Assembly (NCBI GenBank): GCA_001599915.1
Contig: BCIG01000007.1
Span: 496,001 to 560,000 of the forward strand
Source of the DNA: Symbiotaphrina buchneri
Lineage: Eukaryota > Ascomycota > Symbiotaphrinales > Symbiotaphrinaceae
Direction: 5' to 3'
Length of the DNA: 64,000 nt
The notes beneath the pieces are model-generated. The model was not told the DNA's origin and did no database searches. It saw nothing but the letters and a program-made list of their open reading frames with translations. A program made the position numbers and the translations under genes. Position 1 is the stretch's first letter. Each line of letters begins with the position of its first letter. Below are positions 35,282-47,511 of the stretch, one piece after another.

Positions 35282-36276
35282 TTATTCGTGGGACCACTCC
35301 GGCTTCTTCTTCTCTGCAAACGCTGTCATACCTTTATGGTCACGGATTAGCAGTCGCCCTGTGATCCTCAGGTTTCGGAAATACTAACCGATCTTTTGAT
35401 CTCGGCTTCCAAAGAGCGAATGGAACACCCGTCTCTCGAACTCGACCCCCTCCCTCACACCCAACTCTTGACTTTTGTTCACGACCTCCTTGGCCGCCTT
35501 GATCGCAATTCTCGAGAACTTAGCAATTTTCTCTGCCGTAGCCAGTGCCCCGTCCAAACATTCCTGCGGCGTCTCAAGGACTCTCGCTGCCAGGCCCCAC
35601 TCGCCAGCCTCCTTGCCCGAGAAGTTTTCTCCCGTTAGTATTAGCTCCATAGCCTTTGCCTTGCCGACAGCCTTGGTGAGCCGTTGCGAGCCTCCCGCAC
35701 CGGGGATGACGCCCAGCTTGATTTCTGGCTGCCCAAACGTCGCGCCTGCAGAGCAGTACAGGATGTCAGCCATCATGGCAAACTCGCAACCTCCACCGAG
35801 AGCATAACCGTTGACAGCGCTGATGATGGGCTTCTTGATTTGAGTAGTAAGGTTGGACCAGAGCTCGATGAAGTCAGTGGAGTAGGCGGATGAGAAAGTC
35901 AGATCTTTCATCTCCTTGATGTCGGCGCCCGCGGCGAAAGCCTTCTCGCTACCCGTCACCACAATGGCCCCTATATCCTTGTCCTTATCTAGCTTCGAAA
36001 GAGCGTCGTTGATTTCCAGGAAGAGAGGGGTAGAAAGGGCATTGAGAGCTTTGGGACGATTCAAGGTGACTGACGAGGGATTGCAATCAGCTGGTCGGAG
36101 TGTCTCGAAAGCGCGAGGATGTATTTACCTAGGCCGACGCCCGGCTTTGGAGAGGAGACGAGAATGTGCTCGTATGCCGTTGAAGATGGCTGTGCCGAAT
36201 AGCGTCTCACCAATCGCGGGGTCGAAGCACAGACGAATCTGGAGGCCACTGGCCTCAAACAACGAATTGAGCTCAT
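35282..36276 (-). CDS. mitochondrial enoyl-CoA hydratase (short-chain, crotonase family)
   Basis: Exons (minus strand) are 36129-36276, 35389-36069 and 35282-35331, giving 292 aa. It hydrates trans-2-enoyl-CoA in beta-oxidation and branched-chain amino-acid catabolism. A basic N-terminal presequence (MSSIRCLRPVASRFVCASTP, RLVRRYSAQ) suggests the matrix. Motifs are VTLNRPKALNALS, AFAAGADIKEM (oxyanion hole), VNGYALGGGCEFAMMADI and TFGQPEIKLGVIPGAGGSQR, with both catalytic Glu residues present. The final exon encodes MTAFAEKKKPEWSHE, the usual crotonase end. It is convergent with the catalase gene (193 bp) and divergent from RER1 (582 bp). Confidence 0.94.
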
Positions 36277-36858
36277 GGTGACGATGTTAGAATGTGGGCA
36301 GTCTCCTAGATAATAATAGGCATGTTAAAATTTGAGCAGATGACGGAGTACTCGTAGTGTTTGACTTGACCTTAAGGTACCTAAGCTTGGAGGAAGGGCA
36401 GCTCCAGAACTAGCTTCGTTGTACGGAAGTACCGAGGCTTCCCTTCCCCGGGTTTATCGATCGAAAGTTGAAACAGCACCTCCGAGAGCGTTACACGTAT
36501 TGTTTCGAAATGATACAGACCCTAAAACACGAAAACACCTTAGAAGCTAAGGTACACCGTACGAACAGTTACTCCAGCACTCGTACCCCTCCACTCTAAC
36601 CCAATGGATTCCTTTCTCTGGTTACCTTGCCCTTGGTACCTTAACTTACTCGGTCGAGGCGCGTGCAAGCGAAAAGCGGATCGTCCACCTGTCCAAACGC
36701 CCAAACTGCTTCTTTCGACCGGAGGAGCCTTCTTTCCCCCTGCGACATAGACACATCTTCGCCGCGCGACCAGGTTCTGTTGCTCCACGCGAAATTTCTC
36801 ATAAGCAGAACGCTGCGATCCGTTTGCTCAGTTCTGAGATACCTACGATCTCGCCGCA
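36277..36858. promoter_or_regulatory. divergent promoter region enoyl-CoA hydratase / RER1
   Basis: 582 bp. It contains ACGGAGTAC at 36343-36351 and AAGGTACCTAAG at 36374-36385. No gene is seen. Confidence 0.4.
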
Positions 36859-37618
36859 ATGGACGCTCCGGAGCCAGAGCAGACCCCCTACCAAGCCTTC
36901 AGTGCTCAAACCTCCAAATACTCCCGGGTACGCACCTGAGGATATTCCTCGACCCATTGCAGCCATTGGACATATCCGCTAACAGCGTGAACAGCAATAT
37001 CAAGCCCTGCTTGACAAGTCCACACCATTTACCTTATATCGATGGGTCGGCACCGGGGTACTGTTACTAATATTCCTGCTACGGATCATCTTCGCACAAG
37101 GCTGGTATATAGGTGGGTTAAGGCCTCGTCATCACGCACAAGGTCGATTGGCTGATATGTGAGGCACATAGTTTGCTACTCGCTGGGTATCTACCTGCTC
37201 AACCTCTTCCTTGCCTTCCTGCAACCCAAATTCGATCCCTCTCTCACCCAGGACGAGGGGCTTGAGGATGGCGCGAACCTCCCAACAAAGCAAGATGAGG
37301 AGTTCCGGCCTTTCATCCGACGCCTGCCAGAATTCAAGTTCTGGTACTCCGCCACCAGGGCTATTGCCATTTCCTTTGTGTGCACGTGGTTCAGTGTCTT
37401 CGACATCCCTGTCTTCTGGCCGATCTTGGTCGTCTATTGGATCATATTATTCTGCCTTACCAGTACGTATTGTTTCCGGCTATGCGATGCCAGGCCATGC
37501 ACTGGATGCGCGTGAACTGACTCGTGGGATCATGATAGTGAGACGGCAGATTCAGCATATGATTAAATACCGCTATGTTCCCTTCTCATTCGGGAAGACG
37601 CGGTACTCCCGCAGCTAA
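36859..37618 (+). CDS. RER1: ER retention receptor Rer1
   Basis: Exons are 36859-36927, 36995-37112, 37172-37462 and 37539-37618, giving 185 aa, typical of the family. Rer1 is a four-pass cis-Golgi receptor that returns escaped ER membrane proteins in COPI vesicles. Features are [97 protein letters not shown] and the terminal block [19 protein letters not shown]. The last membrane segments and the C terminus are joined by a 76-nt intron. The 3' end converges on RIB7. Confidence 0.95.
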
Positions 37619-38147
37619 GAGCTTCTCTTAGTTCGGATCATCACCAAAACTTCTTGACCAGATTTTAATTGTGTAATACGACAGGGGCTTGACTGCTGTG
37701 TGGGAGCATCAAAGCTTGGCAGACGGCTATCCTCGAGTCCAAGGAGCAAAGCCGACCTCCTTTAACACCTGTCAATATTAAACTCTTCACGCCGCCTGTA
37801 TTATCATGACCTTCTGTCTACCATATGTACTAGAAGGCTAATCTAGAATGATCTCAAAACCACAATCAGCGTTAACAACCACATGGAATCCCTGGGTTGC
37901 TCGTAAAGACTTGTCCTCGAAATTTCGTGCTTTACTGTCAGGTTAGCTGACACCACCGGTGCGTTAAAAGGGGGCCAACCTGTGTCTCTTTATTCGGAAG
38001 CCCTTACTGTCTTCTAAGGCACATAGCTGCCTTCCCCAGTTTTCATTGGTCCTGCGTAGGAGGGAGCCAATGCTTCATCAAGGCTCCGAGCCTGTAGTCC
38101 AGCAGTCTCCGTTGGCTTCGCTTGGTTACATGACATGTAACCGCTTT
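37619..38147. other. convergent intergenic region (RER1 / RIB7)
   Basis: About 530 bp with two 3' UTRs. I see no gene or repeat. Confidence 0.4.
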
Positions 38148-39005
38148 TCATCTCTTCGGCCGTCCACACATGACCACGTCCTCTTCCATGGGTAGCCAGG
38201 ATACGTCTTTCAGCCTCAACGGATCCGTGAGGGTGGAATCCCCGTCCACCCTCCGTCGTGGAGATACTACCACCCCACCAACGCCGAGATATGTCGGCGC
38301 AATGGTAACAATGACCGACGAGAGCAGATCCACGTTTTCAGGACGCAGTAGATCGTTGATGATCTGTGCCCCGCCTTCCACCATGAGACTCTCGCATCCT
38401 TGACCACGTAGTGCACCAAGCACATCAGCCCACCTAAACCTGCCCTTGGGGTCCACTTTCAACACGACCACCTTCACCCCGTACGCCTCGACCTCCTGCC
38501 TCCTTCTCGGCATGTCCTGTACGAGCCCGTCTCCCCAGACCACCATCGGCGCCTTCCCTTTCCCTTCACGCGCCGTCCTGACAACTTGACTATGGGCGCC
38601 AATGGCCCACCGCGCCCTGGGGTCCAGCACCACCGGCAGCGGTTGTCCATCGACACCCACGCCCTCCAGCCGGCAGTTCAGGCCCGGGTCATCGGCCAAG
38701 GCGGTGCCCACGCCGACAAGGATGGCATCGTGCGCAGAGCGAAGAAAATGCGTCATAGACTTGGTCGCAGGGCCAGATAACACCGTCTGAGTTCCAGGCG
38801 CCAGGGCAATGCTGCTGTCGAGCGAACAAGCGTAGGTCAAGGTGACGTGGGGAAGGCGCCCGCCCATTGCGCTGCCTCCATCGCTAGTAGCATGGCCCGA
38901 TGGACTGCGCGGAGGGAGATACGGGGCTAGAAGGGATTGTCGGGAAGTAGGGAATCGGAGTGTTTGAGACGTTGAGTGGGCCGGGCCTTGAGGCGGCGTT
39001 GTCAT
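38148..39005 (-). CDS. RIB7: riboflavin biosynthesis reductase Rib7
   Basis: One exon of 285 aa. Rib7 is the NADPH-dependent 2,5-diamino-6-ribosylamino-4(3H)-pyrimidinone 5'-phosphate reductase, the second step of riboflavin synthesis in fungi (RibD C-terminal/DHFR-like fold). Motifs are VTLTYACSLDSSIALAPG, TKSMTHFLRSAHDAILVGVG, TALADDPGLNCRL, PLPVVLDPRAR and SLMVEGGAQIINDLL. The chosen ATG (MTTPPQGPAH) leaves about 45 non-conserved residues before the fold. An upstream in-frame ATG at 39074 would add 23. No targeting signal is clear. Confidence 0.92.
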   Translation of the reverse strand: MTTPPQGPAHSTSQTLRFPTSRQSLLAPYLPPRSPSGHATSDGGSAMGGRLPHVTLTYACSLDSSIALAPGTQTVLSGPATKSMTHFLRSAHDAILVGVGTALADDPGLNCRLEGVGVDGQPLPVVLDPRARWAIGAHSQVVRTAREGKGKAPMVVWGDGLVQDMPRRRQEVEAYGVKVVVLKVDPKGRFRWADVLGALRGQGCESLMVEGGAQIINDLLRPENVDLLSSVIVTIAPTYLGVGGVVVSPRRRVDGDSTLTDPLRLKDVSWLPMEEDVVMCGRPKR

Positions 39006-39454
39006 GCTGCCGCTTTCACATAGGACAGAGGACGTTAGTCGGGGATCGTGTACGCAGATCACCCTGGACTTCATTTTTAGTGATTTAATCTACCTGAAAT
39101 GATTAGCCGAGAGCTGCGCAATGTCAATCAAACTACTGTGTATTTAATATGACAGCGAACCCGAGTTCTTGCAAAAAACCCGTTGCTTTCAAAATAAATT
39201 TTCGAGCTTTTAGGAATATGTGCCGACGGAAAAGATTTAGATCATCTGAACAAAATGCTCGCGCCGCGTGCGCATTTCCCAACTCCACGTTTCTATGCCA
39301 TGCATGCCCTCTTTTTCCCGCATAACGCCTAAGTGAGAGCTCAAAACCGAAAGATGAATGCAGATAGCTAGATGAAGAAGCACAAGTCAAGGAAGGCGGC
39401 ATTCTTCTTTCACGAGATGCCCGCCGCCGGAAGGAGGTCCTCTAGGCCATCGAC
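39006..39454 (-). other. intergenic region between PAF1 and RIB7
   Basis: About 450 bp, tandem on the minus strand: PAF1 3' UTR and RIB7 promoter. A short minus-strand frame (39133-39402) has no recognisable content. Confidence 0.4.
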
Positions 39455-40988
39455 TCAAGCCGCATCATTTCCATTCGCACGAGCCGCGCCTTGCTTTTCA
39501 ACTGCGCCGTGCTCGCCCGTCTCGGTTTCCTGAACATCTTTCTGAGAGGCCTCAGCTTCGGCGGTCAGAGCAGTGCCATCAACATCTGCCCGATGTCCAC
39601 TACGTCTGGCTTCTTCCTCTGCAGTAGGCTCGCGGACCTGCAGGTTAATGTAGTCGACTCTGTCCGCTTCTTCTTCTTCATGCGTAGGGCGCGCCAAGCC
39701 CATCTGGACGAGTGTTGCGGTTCTCCGCGGACGAATCACGGTTTTTGTGAGGATTGGGTAGTAATAAGCTGCCTTGTCCTTGCCGCTTTTGCCGTCACCA
39801 TCCCACAGGGCTAAGGCAACCTCCTCGTACCAATGGTCTCCGGAACCACTCTGCGTAGCCGTCTCATAAGCACGGACGCGCGCGTATCTGAAGTAGCGCT
39901 CGCCCGTTTCAGGGTCCACCGCAGTATACAGTTCCGGATCGTCTTTCTGGGGGTCATTCACATCAAACTTGCGCTTGATGATTTCCACAGGTTGATCTTC
40001 CTCCGGCAAGAAGTACTCGTAGTCATACGCTGGAGGACCGGGCGGCGGCCGGCTGGGATCAGCCTCGTGCGCGGCTTGTTGAGACTGCGCTTCGGCGATT
40101 GCTTCGGCGGAAAGGTCGAGTGGGCGAAGTAAAGCGACATCTAAGCGTTCATCATATCTGTTCGAGGCCGCGACCGGGTTCGTAGCGAATTTGATTGTCA
40201 TGTATCCCCCTGTGTCTGGGAAAGCGTCCAAATCTGGCATTAAAGGATAACTGTCAACCAATTGAAGCTGTGGCTTAGTGGGATGCTTGGGGTTATTCCA
40301 AGCATCGAGTTCTTCCTGCGAAGGGATTGCGCCACGTATGTTATGAGTATCATCTGGACCCTTATAAACTGCTTCGGGATTCGCGATGTCAAAGCCTTTC
40401 TGGACGTGTCTCAGGATATAGACGGGGTCTTCCTTGGCAGCATCCGATTTGCGTCTGACCTTTTTGCCAATCGATTTGACAAGATTTTTGGATGTGGTCG
40501 ATTCAAAGCGCGAACGGCCTTGTTCTGATGAAATGTACTCAGTGCGACGCAGGAAACTCACTCCGGAGCTCATGGCAGTCGGCTTTCCAAGACTGGACAG
40601 GGGTCGGAGAAGAGCACGATCGCGCTGATGGACTGGTGGAGGATTCAGAGGGGCCTGGATAGCTGTTTCACGAATCGAACTATTAGTCCAGTGCCAGAGG
40701 AAAAAGCAAGACTCGTCAATACTTACAGCTCTCATCGCCGTCAAAGATGCCGGGCATACCCACCAAGTCAATAGGCATACCCAGCTCGGCATCAGCTTCT
40801 ATATTGAGGGGCTGTTCTCGCGCAAGTCGCGAAGCAAATGCAGCCGATGTGTAATAAGTTAGACCGTGGTACGGAACATCGAGAAGCTTCGGGTGTCCTG
40901 GAGGAGGTGGAAGCGCATTAGAATACCGTATCCGCGCAATGTAATCTTGATGGTAAACTCGCTCTGAGCGAGAGTTGCTGGTTGCCAT
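39455..40988 (-). CDS. PAF1: RNA polymerase II-associated factor Paf1
   Basis: Exons (minus strand) are 40727-40988 and 39455-40662, giving 489 aa. Paf1 is the scaffold of the PAF1 elongation complex, which couples transcription to histone H2B ubiquitylation and H3K4/K36 methylation. Motifs are VYHQDYIARIRYSNALPPPP, LTYYTSAAFASRLAREQPLN, MGMPIDLVG-type segment LGMPIDLVGMPGIF, SFLRRTEYIS, FDIANPEAVY, LMPDLDAFPDTGGYMTIKFA, DYEYFLPEEDQPV and YRYARVRAYE-type ERYFRYARVRAYET. The acidic C terminus (HEEEEADR, TAEEEARRS) fits the family. The 64-nt intron joins DGDES to SIQAPLNPPP. Telomere-like GGTTAGG repeats precede the start. Confidence 0.93.
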
Positions 40989-41823
40989 TGCGAAGGGACC
41001 TCCCCTAACCTCTGCACAAGTCCTAACCAACACCTAACCTACCTAACCCTAACTCGGTCGAGCAGCGCAGCGGAGGAAGATGAAGACCCGAAAGCCTAAG
41101 GTAGTTTATTGCAACAAGTCCAGGGCTCTGCGTATCGATCTGTCTTGTGCATGCGGGCGCATAAAGATGAGCGTCGAGGTAGAGCAGCAGACCAGTGCGC
41201 CTGTTGGTTGGTGTTATACAAGGCAAGAGTCCGCTCTAGTACCACAGATTTGGCGTCGCTAGCTCGAACAGGTAAGGTAGGACTAGGCAGGTAAGGTATT
41301 TACCTTTTATTGTACAAATTCCAGAGAGCGTATGGTAATGTAGTATTATTGGGGTCTCAGGAAAGTTCCGTCCAAGTCGATCCATGTCCACGGGGTATTG
41401 TTGTCGTACCGAGTACCTCGTATTAATACACCGCCAATTCAGCTACTCGACCATTCAAGCGCAATGTTGATGTCGAGGTGAATCCATTGACCACCAATTG
41501 AAGTTATATGAACAATACTCTGACGAGTTGGGCAAGCTTCCGCCTGGGCAGTATTCAGCCAAGGTGGACCCGTTCACGAGAATTGGGGAGCCTCGAGTAA
41601 CATTTTACTCGGCCATTCAGATTCAGTTTTGAAAGACATTAATCTAGAATAAATGTATCCATTGCACCCACAATGCTCCAAACGCCTTCCCATGCACGCC
41701 ACAGGTAAACGGAAGAGATGATGACGAAAATGCTATACAGTACGTTATCGCAGGCGGAGAAGTAGGGTGGTCCACATCATTGGAACCGCGAACAATGAGC
41801 CCCATACTACACTGATAGCAATG
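40989..41823 (-). other. intergenic region between the COX14-domain gene and PAF1
   Basis: About 835 bp. The part next to PAF1 is its promoter and carries GGTTAGG repeats. The rest includes the 3' flank of neither gene (both read away to the left), so it is PAF1 upstream DNA plus the COX14-domain 3' UTR side of the next gene being at 42680. No gene is seen. Confidence 0.35.
41004..41053 (-). repeat. telomere-like GGTTAGG repeats 16-65 bp upstream of the PAF1 start
   Basis: On the plus strand CCTAACC occurs at 41004-41010, 41022-41028 and 41033-41039, then CCTAACCCTAAC at 41042-41053. Read in PAF1's direction this is GTTAGGGTTAGG, then GGTTAGG three times. It may act as a promoter element for a telobox-type Myb factor. 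Confidence 0.6.
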
Positions 41824-42679
41824 TCATCCTCTTTTTAGCCATCCGAACCAGCCGTTCTTCGGTAACAACGGCGGTGCATCCTCTCCAAGTCGATCGAGCA
41901 TTCCACCTCGGGCCGACTCGTGCCTTTCAATGGCCGGATCCTGAGACGTGGCAACGGTTCGAACCTCGTCCACTGCCGTGTCTATAGCTGGTTGTATGGT
42001 CCCAGCTTGCAGCTTCTCCAATTCCTGTGACACTGATGCAGCAGATGCCGATGCTTCGTCCTCCGTCTTCTTCAGCCCACTAAACAGAAGCTCCTTGGTC
42101 CGGGCAAACACTCCCTTCTTTGCCTCTTGCGCTTTCCGTTGTTCTTCAACCTGCCGTTCCTGGTCCAGCAGCAATTTTTGCTCCGGAGAAGCGGTCCCAC
42201 TGGCAGCCGCCTGCCGTGCTGACGCTACGGCTGAGGCATGTAGAGCACTCTGTTGAGCGTAGAATTCGCTACGTTTCCGACGGTTGTGGATCAACATCTG
42301 ACCAACCGCGACGACGGTTACTATTCCAGCGAGACCTTCAAGGAAAGATAGGGATCAGTATTGAGTCCCACTAGATCGCACCGCTAGCACCAGCTGCAAT
42401 TCTAGTGAACATACCAGTAAAACCTATCAGCGACAGGGTCGTGAACCGATGCGCTCTATCCGCCCATACCCGGCCCCGCATCACTACTTTGTCGAAATTG
42501 CTGACCCGGTTGAGCTTTGCCTGCCTCGCAGCATTGCGCAGCCGGGCGACCTTTTCTTGGGGTGTCTCCCCAGGTCGTTGCTGCGAAGAGACAGGGGCGG
42601 TAGCAGCAGATTCAAATTTGGAAGCTGCATGAGGACCAGTCGCTGTGAAGCGCGTTGCGTCCGCCGGTGAGCGAGGCAT
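41824..42679 (-). CDS. COX14-domain mitochondrial membrane protein
   Basis: Exons (minus strand) are 42415-42679 and 41824-42335, giving 258 aa. The core RVSNFDKVVMRGRVWADRAH, then RFTTLSLIGFTG joined across the intron to LAGIVTVVAVGQMLIHNRRK, is a single membrane helix after a basic segment. This fits the fungal COX14/cytochrome-oxidase-assembly family (PF14880, recalled). The N-terminal 50 residues are Ala/Ser/Pro-rich and could be a presequence. The C terminus has a coiled-coil-like Ala/Glu region and ends NGWFGWLKRG. It is much longer than yeast Cox14 (70 aa), so function by analogy is uncertain. It is divergent from the DUF2458 gene by 485 bp. Confidence 0.78.
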
Positions 42680-43164
42680 CTTGAGCTGGGGAGGGGATGA
42701 TGTTGCTGAACGAATTGGGCTCCGGATGCTGCAGGCTCACGCCTTTAATTTTTCGGTTGGAGGTGCAGAAGCGGCAGGCACAGGAAGGGTGGACCGATGC
42801 ATGCCGTGCACGCGCTAGAGGTGACTTGTTTGCATGGTTTGACAGCCAATCGTCATTTCGATTAGCTACCTATCGCATATCAATTAATTGCATTTTGACG
42901 TTTGAGATGAAGGGTATGATGATACACATGCCACAGTACTTGGAGCTATAACAGCAATTGAATCTGCCATTGAAAACTGTACAACACTTTGGAGACCCTG
43001 ACTCTCAATATCAAATCCTAAAGCCTTCAAGTCCGCTTACAGCTAGGTACTCCGTTGCTGGACTCCGCAATACATCGCGAAGTGCTCTTCAGGCCTTGCC
43101 GTCCTTTCTCGTCCGGTGCAAAGCTATCGGGGCTCCTCATATGGATTGCATCTGACACTGTGCA
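42680..43164. promoter_or_regulatory. divergent promoter region COX14-domain / DUF2458 genes
   Basis: 485 bp. It contains GGTACTCCGT at 43047-43056. No gene is seen. Confidence 0.4.
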
Positions 43165-44125
43165 ATGGCGCAGCCTCCATACCAACCAGCAGAGCTGTCT
43201 GCAATCCTCCAGACGCTTGCACAATATGCACAGATACCTTCTCAAGCACCTCCTACAGTCGACCACTCCCAGCTGTCAACGGTGTCTGAGGAGCCGGAAG
43301 AAGGCGAATATCAGCCTCCAGATCTTATAGCTTCTCTACAGTTACCCCCTCAACCCTCGACATCAGCTTTGTCCACCAAAAGAAGTGCAGCGCCGAATGC
43401 CAAACCTCCACCCACAGACCCCGCAACAATAACAGAATGGTCGGCCGCGCTGCGGTGCGTGATGCGTACAGTTGCTCGAAACGAGGCCATCATGGCGCGG
43501 ATACGGAAGGTTCGTATCCCGTTCTTCGGGGCTCAACCTGCTGTTTACGAATCTATGCGACTGACCGTCCAAGATGATCCATGTACAACAGGAACATGAG
43601 AAGCAGTGGTGGGAGGGCCGGCAGGCTCTCATTCGAAAACAAGCTGGCCGAGCTGAAGGGAAGAAGAAGTTGGATGCCGTGTTGTACGCCTCATGATTCA
43701 TTCTATCTTCAGCCTGTCGTCTTATGGGATTGAGCTTCAAAATACTAAGATTGGTCGTGCTCTAGGCGTTCTGTTGGTGGCGCCGTTACTACAAATGCGG
43801 TGGTATCCGTAAGTCAGACTGAGCAGAATTATAGAAGACCTGCTTCGATAATAACCGTGTGCAGACACCTGAAGAAGATGCCGCAGAGCTCAGACGCTAT
43901 GATCTGAAGGTCCACCGGGCAGCCAGAGATATGGTACAAGCAATGAGTCTGGAACTAAAGGCTCTGGGCGTACCATTTTTTGGCACGGATAAGGCTTTGG
44001 TAGAGAAGGTAACGTCCGGAGAAGGAGGCAACAAGCGCCTGAAGAGAGAAACAGTCGACGAAGCGGGATTGCAAAAGCTTCGACAAAAGATGCTGCAGTT
44101 GCTGGAGGACCTGTGCAGTGATTAG
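43165..44125 (+). CDS. DUF2458-family conserved fungal protein
   Basis: Exons are 43165-43509, 43574-43683, 43766-43808 and 43865-44125, giving 252 aa. The N terminus is Pro/Gln-rich (MAQPPYQPAELSAILQTLAQ). The conserved region has ALRCVMRTVARNEAIMARIR, KMIHVQQEHEKQWWEGRQAL, LDAVLRSVGG and LRRYDLKVHRAARDMVQAMS, then ELKALGVPFFGT. It is mainly helical and probably coiled coil. The family name is recalled and its function is unknown. A 43-nt exon encodes the RSVGGA link and is needed to keep frame. The third intron is 56 nt. Confidence 0.82.
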
Positions 44126-44555
44126 ATTCCAGAGGGCAGAACGGCTCCTTGCAAAGGTACAACAGTAACGGGCATTCATGTAATTGCTGTCACGTAATTG
44201 ACAAGAAACGCATTGTGGAAGCTTATTCATGCTGCTTTAGACAGTTCTGATGCATTGATTCCGAACATGCGCTAATCTCCTGCTGAGAGTACCATCATGA
44301 ATCAAGTCATCAATGCCCGAACTGAAATTCAAGTCCCAGACGCTGAACTTCGCTGCAATGGCCATGAACCATGTCGCTGAAAAGCAATAGGGTATCTCCA
44401 GAAGCACACCGCGAAAATGCAATCATTGATATGCTTTGGTACAAGTTGAGGATGGCCTTCACTCACCCCTAGCTCAGATTTCGAGAGGCAGGGCAGAACA
44501 AGCTGAAACGCCTGGTTGGTACATCCCACGTCCAATGACCGAACACCCGCATGAA
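44126..44555. other. convergent intergenic region (DUF2458 / gene 44556)
   Basis: 430 bp with two 3' UTRs. Nothing else is recognised. Confidence 0.4.
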
Positions 44556-45450
44556 TCAGACCCGAATGATGTGATTGTAATGACCAGGGACTTTGTTCCG
44601 ACACTTCTCGCAATCCGCCCTGAACCCCATTGATACGACTAGTTTCCCCCGCTGGTCGCCGTTGGGCTTGAGGCGCTTTCCATGGATCGGCCAGCTCTGG
44701 TTGTCAGCCAATCCACACTCTCCAGCACCAGGCGCAGGGTTGTGCGACCTGAAGTTTGTAGCCTTGACCATATATGCCAATCCGTCGTCTTCGCCCTCAA
44801 CCACAGGACTTGGGAGCCGAACAGGTCTAGGATTGCCCAGCTGTCTTTGGAAGAAGAGGTGTCGCGGGATGATACTTTCATCCTCCGGAGGTGTAGAGCT
44901 GGAGGTATGGAGAGTAGGCGAAGGCGGAAGGATCCCATTGAGTGGCCAAGATGAGCGGTTGCTCATATTTGCAAGCTTCGATTTTGACCTAAGTGGAGAA
45001 GACGAAGGTACAGGAATGTCGGTGGGCCAAGGAAACGGTGAGTGAGAAGAGGGAGGACGCGAGTCTACCATGTCGACATCAGAATGTAGAGGAGATGAAA
45101 CGGGTGGCTCGTCCGACATGTCTTTCGTGGTTGAGGATCCGAGGGGAAAGGCAGGCGGTAGATGCTGGCTAGATGCTTCCTCCATATCCGAATCAGGATC
45201 CCTGGGTGAGGTCAGAGTATCCTCATCGGCTAAAGCAGGAGACTTTCCCTGTGCCTCCGCCGCGAGCACGAGACTTGGAGAGCGAAGAGGAAGCTTTCGC
45301 AACTTCTGTCGTGATCAATGAGCAGGGGAACAAGACAGGGTTTCGCTATTATCGACCGCTTACCTTGTCTACATGGTCGACGACATCATCATCGGACTGG
45401 TGTCGGTCGTCTGCATCCGCCCTCGCCCTCTTACCCAGCGACGTGAACAT
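44556..45450 (-). CDS. conserved fungal protein with C-terminal CxxC motif, function unknown
   Basis: Exons (minus strand) are 45364-45450 and 44556-45305, giving 278 aa. It starts MFTSLGKRARADADDRH, with a nuclear-signal-like basic start. The middle is Ser/Pro-rich and low complexity (SSPLRSKSKLANMSNRSSWP). The most constrained part is the C-terminal 24 residues, MGFRADCEKCRNKVPGHYNH then IIRV. The CEKC plus following His residues could bind a metal ion such as zinc. I do not recognise a named family. Introns: one of 58 nt with GTAAGC donor and a TTGATC-type branch. It is divergent from the DAHP synthase gene by 761 bp. Confidence 0.72.
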
Positions 45451-46211
45451 GATCTCCAGTGTCACGTCATTGAGCAGAGCAGAGACGACTTAGACCAGTT
45501 GCTGCAGGCACGACAGGGTGCTACATAGAGCGATGAGTGAGCAAGAGAGGTATTCTGATCGATGAGGTAAGGAGCAACACGACCAGGCTTACTGGAGGTG
45601 CGTCGTTTTGCTGTTGGATTCAGGAGGGAGCTGGAGCAGTGTGCAATCGGTCATGCAGCATCCAGCCTGCCCCAGAAGGAGCTGCGCAGCTCCCATCCAA
45701 AAAGACCTACAGTTTACCGGTACGGAGTATTCCGTATTCGTACACCTACGATATTCAAGTAATGGTACATGTAGCCAATACCGAGCGACCGCGAACTGGG
45801 AGGTACCTTAGCCTTGTGCGATAATCCTTACCGGTGATTGGGCCGGTCAGGAAAGGCGGTGAGCTGTGACCGCATGATCGGAGCCCCCGCTTCGGAAGAG
45901 AAGGGTCGCAAGAAAAATTGAAAATGTAACCTGGACGGCAGAAAATTGGTCAAGGTGCAGTGAGGGGACCGAGGCGAATCCGCAGCGGAGTCACCGTTAC
46001 TGAATTCGTAAATCTCACCTACTTGTCCGACCTCCCTGACTCAGTCGATTATAATCACGGCTTGATTGCTTGTCTGGAAGCCCTTACTCGACAGCACTCA
46101 TTGCTACCCTTCGATTCGTTACGTGCTCAACTCTGTTTTCGCATTGTAGCATCCTCTACTTTCGCCTCATTGCAAAGGCCGCCGTTCCAACTCCGTTCAT
46201 ACTTGCCCAGC
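45451..46211. promoter_or_regulatory. divergent promoter region upstream of the DAHP synthase gene
   Basis: 761 bp. It holds a near-palindrome TACGGAGTATTCCGTA at 45721-45736 and a perfect TGACTCA at 46037-46043. The frame upstream of the DAHP synthase ATG stays open but has no earlier Met, so 46212 is the first usable start. Confidence 0.5.
46037..46043. promoter_or_regulatory. Gcn4/CpcA-type site (TGACTCA) upstream of DAHP synthase
   Basis: An exact TGACTCA sits 169 bp before the ATG of an aromatic amino-acid biosynthesis gene. In yeast and moulds, ARO3/ARO4-type genes are targets of general or cross-pathway amino-acid control through this element. Site and context agree; binding itself is inferred. 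Confidence 0.7.

Positions 46212-47511
<1,300 letters not shown>

Noticed and set aside
41940-41960. Another GGTTCGAACC string resembling a tRNA T-arm
   Set aside because: It lies inside conserved coding sequence of the COX14-domain gene and no cloverleaf fits.
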